From assembly GCF_900096995.1 (NCBI RefSeq), contig NZ_OANT01000001.1, positions 434,001 through 498,000 of the forward strand: a stretch of DNA of 64,000 bases, in the 5' to 3' direction. The notes under the pieces were generated by a model. The model did no database searches, was not told the DNA's origin, and saw only the letters and a list, made by a program, of their open reading frames with translations. The DNA is from Acinetobacter puyangensis. GTDB taxonomy: Bacteria; Pseudomonadota; Gammaproteobacteria; Pseudomonadales; Moraxellaceae. Position 1 is the first letter of the stretch. The number at the start of each line of letters is the position of its first letter. The translations under genes and the position numbers were made by a program. This document shows positions 55,260-64,000 of the stretch, piece by piece.

Positions 55260-56200
55260 GGATGTAAGTTTTGCAATTTATAATTTGTAGAATTGCAGTA
55301 TTTAAAAATCGCTCAATAATGACCATTGTAAAAATTTAATGACTGGCGATGTTGATTTATTAAAACTATAACAGAACTTCTAATTCTAAATATTTTTAAT
55401 TAGATCAAACGATTTCCTTGTCTGAACAGTTTTCCCTCCTACTTAACATACTTTGAAGACAGTCGTTTATCAGAAGTAATGTTCTAAAATTACGTCTTAC
55501 AGTATTGTGAGCTTGCTTTGGTTTGAATGTAAGTTACACAAGCTTTATTGGGTTGAGTATCTGTAAATTGTTGATCCAATAGATTTGGTGTTATGAGCAA
55601 TCGATGATTTGAGTCAGTTGTATGTTTATCTTTTTTACATGCAATCTTACTGCGTAAATCAAACTTTTAAGCATTCTTGCAATGCTACGCTTAATTATGC
55701 AATAACTTAAGTCATGCATGAGTGATGGTATATCTAAGCGTGTATGGTGTCGCATACAGCTTTAAATCATTGTATTTCTGTACTTGTATTCGTTTGCCAT
55801 TTTTGCCAAGCATAATATTTTGGAATATTGCCATTTAAGTACTTATAAGCAGAAAAAATAGAGGCATCTTTCTCCGCCTAATCTTGTATTATGGTGTGCT
55901 GTTCTTGGTATGACCTGTTAGACAGAAATTACTCATGCGCTTTTTATAAAATATTATTGGGTTTTTCTAAGTTATTTAACCTCTTTTTTCTAGATCAAAT
56001 AATTCTTTGCTGTTCTGGTATTAATGGAAGTTTATTTGAATATGCTAAATGAAATTGGTGAGTCTATTGATCTAATATTGAATAAACAGCCTCAAGTTTT
56101 TAAGCGATCAAAGCGAGTGGTTCATGTGAGTCTGCAAATGCATAATCAATTGCTTGTTGTTTAAACTTAGGGCTAAAGTGTTTGCTGTATCTTGTGAATG
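55260..56200 (-). pseudogene. Decayed IS3-family transposase (orfA and orfB remnants)
   Basis: On the minus strand, broken frames read as an IS3-type element. OrfA: HFSPKFKQQAIDYAFADSH and EPLALIA (56178-56103), then IPEQQRI near 55990 and NNIL with KAHE after a stop. OrfB: KYYAWQKWQT near 55810, SVALQECLKV near 55690, KKDKHTTDSNH, then TPNLLDQQFTDTQPNK (55545-55640), and SRRENCSDKEIV (about 55415-55450), like SRRGNCWDNAVVE of intact transposases. Many stops and frame changes interrupt it, and the catalytic residues are largely lost. It fills most of the gap between the tRNAs and iac. I could not define its terminal repeats. Confidence 0.72.
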
Positions 56201-56643
56201 GTTTTATATCTCATTTTTAGATTTTGTTGTAAATTGTATGCGACTATGTCTGTTAATAATGATGATCAAATTTTAATTAAAATAGATAAAAATTTATATT
56301 TGTATAATTTATTTTTTAACTTGATTAAGTAAATTTTAAATATTTTCCAATTACTTTGAATGCTCTATTATATTGCAAATTAATGCATCAAAAAAAAGCA
56401 AAAAATATATATGTGTTAAATCATGGTGCATATTCTAAAAAATATCATTGCTAAAAAATAGTGCAATAATTTTTTTATAAAATTTTATTGACTAGTAAAG
56501 TTAATATTTGTGGGTTAAAGGTTCTGTGTTGTTTGTTTTGATATAAATATAAGTAATTGTTTTTTATCATTAAATAATTTTATTTGAGCATTTATGGTGC
56601 TGTTTATAAATAGCGTTGCACCAAGTTTTATCTCTTAAAATTT
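56201..56643. other. AT-rich spacer between the IS remnant and the iac promoter region
   Basis: No frame is supported and no iac regulator gene is present. The sequence is strongly AT-rich, with many A/T runs, and probably holds the left end of the decayed element plus the distal iac leader. Confidence 0.45.
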
Positions 56644-56666
56644 AATTGACATTTCAATTAAATTGA
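56644..56666. promoter_or_regulatory. Candidate operator with three half-sites upstream of iacH
   Basis: AATTGA (56644-56649), TCAATT (56654-56659) and AATTGA (56661-56666) form two overlapping dyads, the second being a perfect 6+1+6 palindrome. TTGACA at 56646 could be a -35 box within it. It ends 51 bases before the iacH start and has the size of a MarR-family site; IacR of related clusters belongs to that family. Confidence 0.5.
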
Positions 56667-56717
56667 CGCATTTTAATTCTAAATCTGGTGGTGAAATTTA
56701 CAGTAAAAGGTGAATCT

Positions 56718-57851
56718 ATGGATAATATTGTTTATGAAAAAATGACTTTAGGGCAAGGTGCTATTAAAGTCATGATTAAAGATAGTATTCACATTGCTGG
56801 ATTTAAAACAGTTGCTGGAAGTCGTGCATTAATTAATAGTGAATTAGAAAAACAAAATGCTGAGATCGTGGATTTAATTCTAAAATCAGATTGTCAAATT
56901 CTTGGTAAAACAAACTTACATGAACTTGCTTATGGTATTACCGGCATTAATAAGTTTACGGGTACAGCGATTAATCCGAAATATCCAGAACTTATTCCTG
57001 GAGGGTCTTCCAGTGGTTCCGCTGCCGCGGTTGCCGCAAATATGGTTGACTTTTCAATCGGGACGGATACGGGAGGCTCGATCCGTATGCCTGCTGCTTG
57101 TTGTGGTGTGTTTGGTTTAAAACCGACGTTTGGACGAGTCAGTCGCAAAGGTGTATTACCGGAACAGACCAGTCTGGATTGTGTGGGGCCATTTGCCAAT
57201 GATATGGACCATCTTATTCAGGCGATGCAAATTATTGATCCCAGTTTCAAAGGAGAGGTTGTCAATGCTGCGGCAGTCAAAACACCCAATCTGGTGATGC
57301 TCGATGTGACTGCAACAGATGACGTGTGGCAAGTGGTGAAAGCGTTTCTCAAGCAAGCCGGACTTGAGCATTCTCCCCATGTTCAAATCGAAACGTTTGA
57401 TGAAGCGTACAGTGCAGGGATGCAAATTATTAATTATGAAACATGGCAGGCATTTGGGCATCTAGTGGCAAGTGGAAATGTTGCCGAAGATGTTGCTGGT
57501 CGATTGTTAAAAGCTTCTAAAACCACAAGTGTAGATGTCGATGTTGCAAATCTGGTACGTGAAAAGTTTAGTCGGGCTATTGATCAATTGCTTGAGCAGT
57601 ATGACGCCATTGTATTGCCGACTTTACCGCAAATTCCACCCAAAGTTGCTGATGCAGAAAATACAGTCGCATTTTTAAATATGACGGCGTTGGTGAGACC
57701 TTTTAACTTATCAGGCCACCCCGCAATCACCATTCCTTTACAGACTGCGGACGGCAATCCCGTAGGTCTTCAAATTGTCACCCGACATGATGCTGATGAA
57801 CAGTTATGTGCCATTGCGACACATCTGGTCAATAGGGCAAACGCAAATTAG
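56718..57851 (+). CDS. iacH: Amidase of the indole-3-acetate cluster
   Basis: The 377-residue protein is an amidase-signature enzyme with the Ser-cisSer-Lys triad: Lys in VMIKDSIHIAG, the first Ser in GGSSSGSAAAVAANM and the nucleophile Ser in TDTGGSIRMPAACCG. In the iac cluster it is proposed to act on an amide intermediate or on indole-acetamide-like compounds. The start at 56718 follows AAAAGGTGAATCT; ten earlier codons from 56688 are open but unsupported. It is the first gene of an operon with gaps of 10-45 bases, in the order known from Acinetobacter baumannii. Confidence 0.87.
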   Translation: MDNIVYEKMTLGQGAIKVMIKDSIHIAGFKTVAGSRALINSELEKQNAEIVDLILKSDCQILGKTNLHELAYGITGINKFTGTAINPKYPELIPGGSSSGSAAAVAANMVDFSIGTDTGGSIRMPAACCGVFGLKPTFGRVSRKGVLPEQTSLDCVGPFANDMDHLIQAMQIIDPSFKGEVVNAAAVKTPNLVMLDVTATDDVWQVVKAFLKQAGLEHSPHVQIETFDEAYSAGMQIINYETWQAFGHLVASGNVAEDVAGRLLKASKTTSVDVDVANLVREKFSRAIDQLLEQYDAIVLPTLPQIPPKVADAENTVAFLNMTALVRPFNLSGHPAITIPLQTADGNPVGLQIVTRHDADEQLCAIATHLVNRANAN

Positions 57852-57866
57852 TAGGAGCCGGAAAAT

Positions 57867-59036
57867 ATGAATGGCCTATCCATGGTAAGTATTAGTAATA
57901 ATCTAAATGATGATGTCGATTTAGACACCTTATGTCAGGAAATCAGAGAGCGTGCAGTGACAGGCGAGTTTGATGAACAGGCTTATGTCTCTTTGGATAT
58001 TATTGATAAGTTGAAAAAAATTGGTGTCTATCGCGCACTGGTTCCTTCCCGTTTTGGTGGAGAAGAATGTACTCCGAGAGAGTTTTGTGAATTGATCGAG
58101 AAACTCTCCATGGCCGATGGTTCTGTGGGGTGGGTGGCCAGTTTTGGTATGAGTCCAGCTTATCTTGCTGGTTTACCGGAAGCTACCTTGGCACAAATTT
58201 ATCAGGATGGTCCCGATGTAGTGTTTGCGGGTGGGATTTTTCCGCCTCAACCTGCTCAAGTCACTCAGGAAGGCATGCTGGTTAAAGGTCGCTGGAAATT
58301 CTCTAGTGGTTGTATGGGCGCGGATATTATCGGTGTTGGTATTTCTCCGTGTAAAGGATCGGAAGCACAAGGATTACCCCGTATGGCGGTGATGCCTGCC
58401 GATCAGGTACAGATTGAAATGACATGGGATACTGTGGGCTTAAAAGCTACAGGTAGCCATGATCTGGTGGTGAATGATGTGCTGGTTCAGGAAGACTGGA
58501 CTTTTGTACGTGGCGAAGCTTCAACGCTACCGGAACCATTTTTTAAATATCCTTCTTTATCTTTTGCCACACAGGTTTTAACTGTGGTGGGTATCGGGAT
58601 TGCTGCTGCTGCACTGGAAGAATTTAAAAATCTGGCCCCGGGAAAATCATCTATTACAGGTGGCGCACAAATTGCGCATCGCCCAGTCACGCAATACGAA
58701 TTTGCAAAGGCCGAAGCAGAGTTTTTGGCATCTAGAGCATGGTTTTATCAAACCATGGATGCGGTCTGGGACGTGATCTTAAAAGGACAGGATCCATTAC
58801 CTGAGCAAATCAGCCAGATGCGTTTGTCCTGTACCCATGCAGCACGGGTGGCCTCAAAAGTAACCCGCAAAATGCAGATGTTGGCAGGTATGACGGCCAT
58901 TTATACCAATAACGTGTTTAGTCGATTTGTCAATGATAGCAATGTGGTGACACAGCATGCCTTTATGGGTGATGCGACCTTGTTAAATGCGGGTGCCATG
59001 AGCTTTGGTCTGGAACCCACTCCGGGATATTTATAA
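57867..59036 (+). CDS. iacA: Flavin-dependent indole-3-acetate monooxygenase (acyl-CoA dehydrogenase fold)
   Basis: The 389-residue protein has the acyl-CoA dehydrogenase fold but belongs to the group D flavin monooxygenases (with HsaA, HpaB-like and indole oxygenases): GSVGWVASFGMSPAYLA, WKFSSGCMGAD, GLKATGSHDLVV and the C-terminal DATLLNAGAMSFGLEP. There is no catalytic Glu in a YEG(T/S) motif, unlike the true dehydrogenases at 20-24 kb. IacA carries out the first oxidation of the indole ring with reduced flavin, which IacG should supply. Confidence 0.9.
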   Translation: MNGLSMVSISNNLNDDVDLDTLCQEIRERAVTGEFDEQAYVSLDIIDKLKKIGVYRALVPSRFGGEECTPREFCELIEKLSMADGSVGWVASFGMSPAYLAGLPEATLAQIYQDGPDVVFAGGIFPPQPAQVTQEGMLVKGRWKFSSGCMGADIIGVGISPCKGSEAQGLPRMAVMPADQVQIEMTWDTVGLKATGSHDLVVNDVLVQEDWTFVRGEASTLPEPFFKYPSLSFATQVLTVVGIGIAAAALEEFKNLAPGKSSITGGAQIAHRPVTQYEFAKAEAEFLASRAWFYQTMDAVWDVILKGQDPLPEQISQMRLSCTHAARVASKVTRKMQMLAGMTAIYTNNVFSRFVNDSNVVTQHAFMGDATLLNAGAMSFGLEPTPGYL

Positions 59037-59056
59037 CGTTAAAGAGGTATAGCGCA

Positions 59057-59416
59057 ATGGAAACCAAAAAATCACTCCGTGTACTGTTTTGTATGGGAAT
59101 TAATCAAAACTTTTTTGATGCTCCTCCCGAAGAAGCCAAGGCAGTATGGGCGGCATTTGGTCAAATGTGGCACGGTATTCATGATTTACCCAATGTCACC
59201 GTGTACGGCAGTCTCGATGATGATCAGAGCATGGTTGGACCAAGTGCCGGCTGGCCGTGGACCACCTATCTTTTGGCTGATGTGCCGGATATTGAAACGG
59301 TACATGCAGCTTGCAATTTATTCCGTAGCACTGTGGTGGGTGAAGGCCCTTTTAAACTCTGGAAATATTGCAAGGTTGAAGCGCGGGTTGGACGTGAATT
59401 GGTGATCCAGCGTTAA
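59057..59416 (+). CDS. iacB: Indole-3-acetate catabolism protein IacB
   Basis: The 119-residue protein has no established domain; the fold is probably a small ferredoxin-like (EthD-like) barrel. Conserved-looking segments are LFCMGINQNFFDAPPEEA, WHGIHDLP and GPSAGWPWTTYLLADV. It is assigned by position between iacA and iacI, as in other iac clusters, where it is required for or associated with degradation but its reaction is debated. Cytosolic, with AAAGAGGTATAGCGCA before the ATG. Confidence 0.82.
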   Translation: METKKSLRVLFCMGINQNFFDAPPEEAKAVWAAFGQMWHGIHDLPNVTVYGSLDDDQSMVGPSAGWPWTTYLLADVPDIETVHAACNLFRSTVVGEGPFKLWKYCKVEARVGRELVIQR

Positions 59417-59439
59417 TTGAATGTGTTGAGGAAAATGTC

Positions 59440-59946
59440 ATGCAGGCCATTTTACAGCGTTTAGCCAGATTGGAAGCGGTCAATGAAATTCGTAATAGCA
59501 TCAATCGCTATATGGAAATTTGTGATGCGTTAGATGCCAATACCAATTTATCGCAATTGATGGATCTATTTGATGAACAGGCCATCTGGGAAGGTATTGG
59601 TGAGCGTTATCAGGCAGCATTTGGACGCTATGAAGGGCGATTTGCAATCGAAAAAATGTTTGCCGGCTATATGCAGCAACAATCGCATTTTGTCATGAAT
59701 GCGCATTTTGTCAGTTCAGAACAAATTGATCTGCAAGAGCCAATGGCGACAGGTCGCTGGCTGATGCTGCAAACCTCAACATTCAGAGATGGCAGTTCAC
59801 ACCTAAATGCCGCCAGACTGTATATCCAGTTTAAATGTCAGGACGATGGTCACTGGAAAATTAGTCATTTTCAGACCGAAAACATTTTTAGTCGTCCGAT
59901 CTCCCATTGGGAAAGTGCAGCCACGTTGCCTGTGCCAAAGGCTTAA
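59440..59946 (+). CDS. iacI: SnoaL-like protein IacI
   Basis: The 168-residue protein has the cone-shaped SnoaL/NTF2-like fold, seen in ILQRLARLEAVNEIRNSINRY (residues 4-24, shortened here), DLFDEQAIWEGIG, HFVMNAHFVSSEQI and GHWKISHFQTENIFSRP. Such proteins act as isomerases, dehydratases or small-molecule binders. The position between iacB and iacC agrees with the Acinetobacter gene order, which differs from Pseudomonas putida, where iacI lies at the end. Confidence 0.82.
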   Translation: MQAILQRLARLEAVNEIRNSINRYMEICDALDANTNLSQLMDLFDEQAIWEGIGERYQAAFGRYEGRFAIEKMFAGYMQQQSHFVMNAHFVSSEQIDLQEPMATGRWLMLQTSTFRDGSSHLNAARLYIQFKCQDDGHWKISHFQTENIFSRPISHWESAATLPVPKA

Positions 59947-59979
59947 CTCGCTACACCCACATATTTGAGGAAAGAATCA

Positions 59980-61257
59980 ATGAACAGTTTAATTCCGATG
60001 AGCGCCGCAGAAACGGATTATGCCAGTCTGGTGCAAACCGACCGGGTGCATACTTCTTTATACAAGGACGAGCAGATCTTTGATGAAGAAATGGAAAAAA
60101 TCTTTTATAGCACTTGGGTTTGGGTAGCACATGCCAGCGAAATTCCTGATGCAGGCAGTTTTAAAACCATCAATATTGGTAAACAACCTGTTGTTGCTGT
60201 ACGTGACCGTAAAAAACAGGTGCATGTATTACTTAATCGTTGTCGCCATCGTGCAGCAACCGTCTGTGAGCATAAAAAAGGCAAAACCAATAGTTTTGTC
60301 TGTCCCTATCATGGCTGGAGTTATGCGCTGGATGGGACTTTACGTGGTGTGCCTGCGCCGGAAAGTTATGGTGAATGTCTGGATAAAAGTGAATTTCCCT
60401 TGGTTAGTCTGCGGGTTGAAGAATACAACGGCATGATTTTCGCCTCATTTAAACAAGATATCGAACCTTTGCTGGATTTTCTCGGTCCTGCAAAAAAATG
60501 GATGGATTTGTTTATGAAACAGGGTGCGGGTTATCCCATTAAAGTGCTGGGCGAACATCGTTTTCGTTTTCCTGGTAACTGGAAAATCCAGCTGGAAAAC
60601 ACCACAGATGCTTATCATTTTCCATTGGTGCATAAATCATTCTTAAGTTCGGTGGATGAACAAACTGAACGTATGCTGGATTTTGCTTCTGGTCCGGGTT
60701 ATGTCGAAGATCTGGGCAATGGTCATAGTGTGATGGTGATGATTCCGGAACTGATTGATCTGGAAGAAGAACTGATGGAGCGTGATATTCCGGAACGCTT
60801 TGAAGAGCTGGCGCAGGCATTACGTGATGAAGGACATGAGGAATTACAAGTCCGTCGCATTGTGCGAGCAGTCGGTGGTTCCGGTTTTAACCTCAATCTT
60901 TTTCCAAACATTGCCTGTTCTATGGCGTTTTTCCGGGTATTACAACCGATTTCTGTACAGGAAACCGAAATTCATCATGCCGTGATTACCATGGATGGTG
61001 GTCCGCAACTGGCTAATCAGTACCGTTTGCGCTTGCATGAACACTTTCAGGGGCCACTGGGTTTTGGTACGCCTGACGATTCTGAAGCATGGGAACGGGT
61101 ACAGCATGGTGCAGCCGCAGGCAATGATCTCTGGATTATGCTGAATCGTGGTTTGCCGGGTGAAGTGAAAACCGAAGATGGCTTGAAAAGTGATGTCAGT
61201 GCTGAAACAGGTATGCGTGCGGCCTATCAGCAATGGAAAAAGATGATGACTGCATAG
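59980..61257 (+). CDS. iacC: Rieske non-haem iron oxygenase alpha subunit
   Basis: The 425-residue large subunit of a ring-hydroxylating dioxygenase has a Rieske 2Fe-2S site, C88-x-H90 (CRHR) and C108-x2-H111 (CPYHGW), and a catalytic domain with mononuclear iron His213 and His218 (DAYHFPLVHK). The start is at 59980, following GAGGAAAG; five earlier codons are open. With IacD as beta subunit and IacF as electron donor it should oxygenate the indole-derived ring. All metal ligands that can be seen are intact. Confidence 0.93.
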   Translation: MNSLIPMSAAETDYASLVQTDRVHTSLYKDEQIFDEEMEKIFYSTWVWVAHASEIPDAGSFKTINIGKQPVVAVRDRKKQVHVLLNRCRHRAATVCEHKKGKTNSFVCPYHGWSYALDGTLRGVPAPESYGECLDKSEFPLVSLRVEEYNGMIFASFKQDIEPLLDFLGPAKKWMDLFMKQGAGYPIKVLGEHRFRFPGNWKIQLENTTDAYHFPLVHKSFLSSVDEQTERMLDFASGPGYVEDLGNGHSVMVMIPELIDLEEELMERDIPERFEELAQALRDEGHEELQVRRIVRAVGGSGFNLNLFPNIACSMAFFRVLQPISVQETEIHHAVITMDGGPQLANQYRLRLHEHFQGPLGFGTPDDSEAWERVQHGAAAGNDLWIMLNRGLPGEVKTEDGLKSDVSAETGMRAAYQQWKKMMTA

Positions 61258-61269
61258 GGTAGAGAAGAC

Positions 61270-61755
61270 ATGAACGAACAATTACAGCGATTAACCGAAG
61301 TGACAGCATTCATCTGGACCGAAGCCGATATGTTGGATCATGCTGAATATCAGGCTTGGCTCAATTTATGGGAAAAAGATGGCAAATATATCATTCCGAT
61401 TGATCCGGCATTGACAGATTATGAAAACCATCTGAATTATGCCTATGACGATCATCATATGCGTCAGTTAAGGGTGGAGCGTCTGGAAAATGGTGAAGCG
61501 ATTTCCACTTCACCCAAAGCCAATACCGTACGCAGTGTCTCACGTGTTCGTATTTTGCAGGAAGAAGGTAATACCGTGGTGTTGCGTTGTGCCCAGAATC
61601 TGCGTGAGTTTCGTAAGGAAAACCTGCGTCATTACACTGCCGATGTGACATATACCTTAATCCGTAATGCGGAGGGTGAATTTAAGATTCAGCGCAAAAT
61701 CATTAATTTGATCAATTCAACCGATACCCTGGCCGGTATTAGTTATCTTCTTTAA
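61270..61755 (+). CDS. iacD: Ring-hydroxylating dioxygenase beta subunit
   Basis: The 161-residue protein is the small subunit of the oxygenase, with the alpha+beta cone fold of the family: LTEVTAFIWTEADMLDHAEY, LNLWEKDGKYIIPIDP, RVRILQEEGNTVVLRC and a C-terminal FKIQRKIINLINSTD. It has no metal site and plays a structural role with IacC. It follows iacC by 12 bases. Confidence 0.92.
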   Translation: MNEQLQRLTEVTAFIWTEADMLDHAEYQAWLNLWEKDGKYIIPIDPALTDYENHLNYAYDDHHMRQLRVERLENGEAISTSPKANTVRSVSRVRILQEEGNTVVLRCAQNLREFRKENLRHYTADVTYTLIRNAEGEFKIQRKIINLINSTDTLAGISYLL

Positions 61756-61766
61756 GGTGGTGAACC

Positions 61767-62504
61767 ATGGGTAAAGTTGTCTTGATCACAGGATCATCAT
61801 CGGGGTTGGGTTATGTGATTGCCGATTATCTGGCGAGTCAGGATTATCAGGTGATTGTTTCGGGTACCAGTCTGGAAAAGGCGCAGGAAGCGATTGCAGG
61901 TAGTCAGTACGCACAGAACATGTATGCCTTAAAGCTGGATATTTCGCTTGAAGATGATTTTCATCAGGCGGTGCGATGGATTGAAGAGAAGTTTTCCAGA
62001 CTAGATGTGTTGGTCAATAATGCCTCGGTCACCAAAGCCACCCCTGTTTTGGAGATCAGTGCAGCGGAATTTGACTGGGTCACGCAGATTAATCAGCGGG
62101 GCACCTTTCAGGCTTGTCAAATTCTGGGTCAGTATATGGCTGGAAAAGGCGCAGGACGTATCATCAATATGGCATCTCTGGCTGGACAAAATGGTGGTAC
62201 GGCAACAGGGGCGCACTATGCTGCCAGCAAAGCGGCGATTGTGACTCTGACCAAAATTTTTGCCAAACAATTTGCGGCGCAGGGCGTCACAGTGAATGCA
62301 ATTGCACCGGGTCCAATGGATTCACCTGCGGTACAAAGCATTGTCGCTGCCGAAAAAATGCAGCAGTTTATTGACAATATTCCCGTTAAGGCATTGGGAA
62401 GTATGAGGTTTATTGCACAAACCGTTGACTTGCTGGCCAGTGATAACGCTTATTTTGTGACTGGTGCAACGTGGGATATCAATGGTGGTTTATTTATGCG
62501 CTAG
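61767..62504 (+). CDS. iacE: SDR dehydrogenase of indole-3-acetate degradation
   Basis: The 245-residue classical SDR has the NAD(P) motif TGSSSGLG near residues 7-14, NNASV, catalytic Ser in NMASLAG, and the YAASK motif with Tyr and Lys, followed by APGPMDSPAV. Studies of iac enzymes place IacE after IacA in handling the oxidised indole-acetate. It starts 11 bases after iacD. Confidence 0.9.
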   Translation: MGKVVLITGSSSGLGYVIADYLASQDYQVIVSGTSLEKAQEAIAGSQYAQNMYALKLDISLEDDFHQAVRWIEEKFSRLDVLVNNASVTKATPVLEISAAEFDWVTQINQRGTFQACQILGQYMAGKGAGRIINMASLAGQNGGTATGAHYAASKAAIVTLTKIFAKQFAAQGVTVNAIAPGPMDSPAVQSIVAAEKMQQFIDNIPVKALGSMRFIAQTVDLLASDNAYFVTGATWDINGGLFMR

Positions 62505-62538
62505 ATCAATTGATCCAAGGCATAACGTAGAGGTAAAC

Positions 62539-64000
<1,462 letters not shown>

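Overview
The window looks like chromosome of a gammaproteobacterium of the genus Acinetobacter (Moraxellaceae). The base composition is A+T-rich. Several arrangements are typical of that genus: lgt followed by thyA, unlinked trpFB and trpA, trpA-accD-folC-SPOR, baeSR, tandem 600-residue acyl-CoA dehydrogenases, and the indole-3-acetate (iac) operon in the order iacHABICDEFG. The genus call is inferred from gene content and order; no rRNA is present.

Left edge (1-2.4 kb): the end of an integrated element, with a tyrosine recombinase and the start of a companion gene. It lies in the 3' part of thyA, which loses its C-terminal third. From 2.4 to 10.5 kb: lgt, an NRDE protein, a Tat-exported PhoX-like protein beside tatABC, an AEC transporter, rdgB and a small zinc-ribbon protein. 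From 10.9 to 20.3 kb: prfC, two paralogous lipoproteins, tatD, a PaiB-like protein, a divergent AhpD-like/HxlR pair, tcdA, an RcnB-like protein and PsiE. From 20.4 to 32.2 kb: two acyl-CoA dehydrogenases, baeSR, an SDR, selO, a delta-9 type desaturase and a META lipoprotein.

From 32.2 to 36 kb: a 214-bp MITE-like element with perfect 14-bp terminal inverted repeats, a phosphodiesterase, a PduO-type cobalamin adenosyltransferase, and btuB behind a cobalamin riboswitch with a readable promoter. From 36.1 to 54.4 kb: trpF-trpB, then genes mostly on the other strand (ferritin-like hydrolase, thioesterase, TonB receptor), then trpA-accD-folC-SPOR, a phosphatase lipoprotein, a 1-Cys peroxiredoxin, secA, argJ and nadA.

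Right part (54.5-64 kb): a five-tRNA operon (Pro-Arg-His-Pro-Pro) with a strong promoter, then 1.65 kb without an intact gene. Read on the minus strand, that gap holds a heavily decayed IS3-family transposase. After it comes the iac operon (amidase, flavin monooxygenase, IacB, IacI, Rieske oxygenase alpha and beta, SDR, reductase, flavin reductase). It runs off the right edge inside iacG and would degrade the plant hormone indole-3-acetate towards catechol. No iac regulator lies in the window, but a triple half-site palindrome sits just upstream of iacH.

I found no clearly undescribed multi-gene system. The least explained items are the thyA-targeting element, the MITE with its two covarying hairpins, the decayed IS3 copy, and several unassigned palindromic operators.
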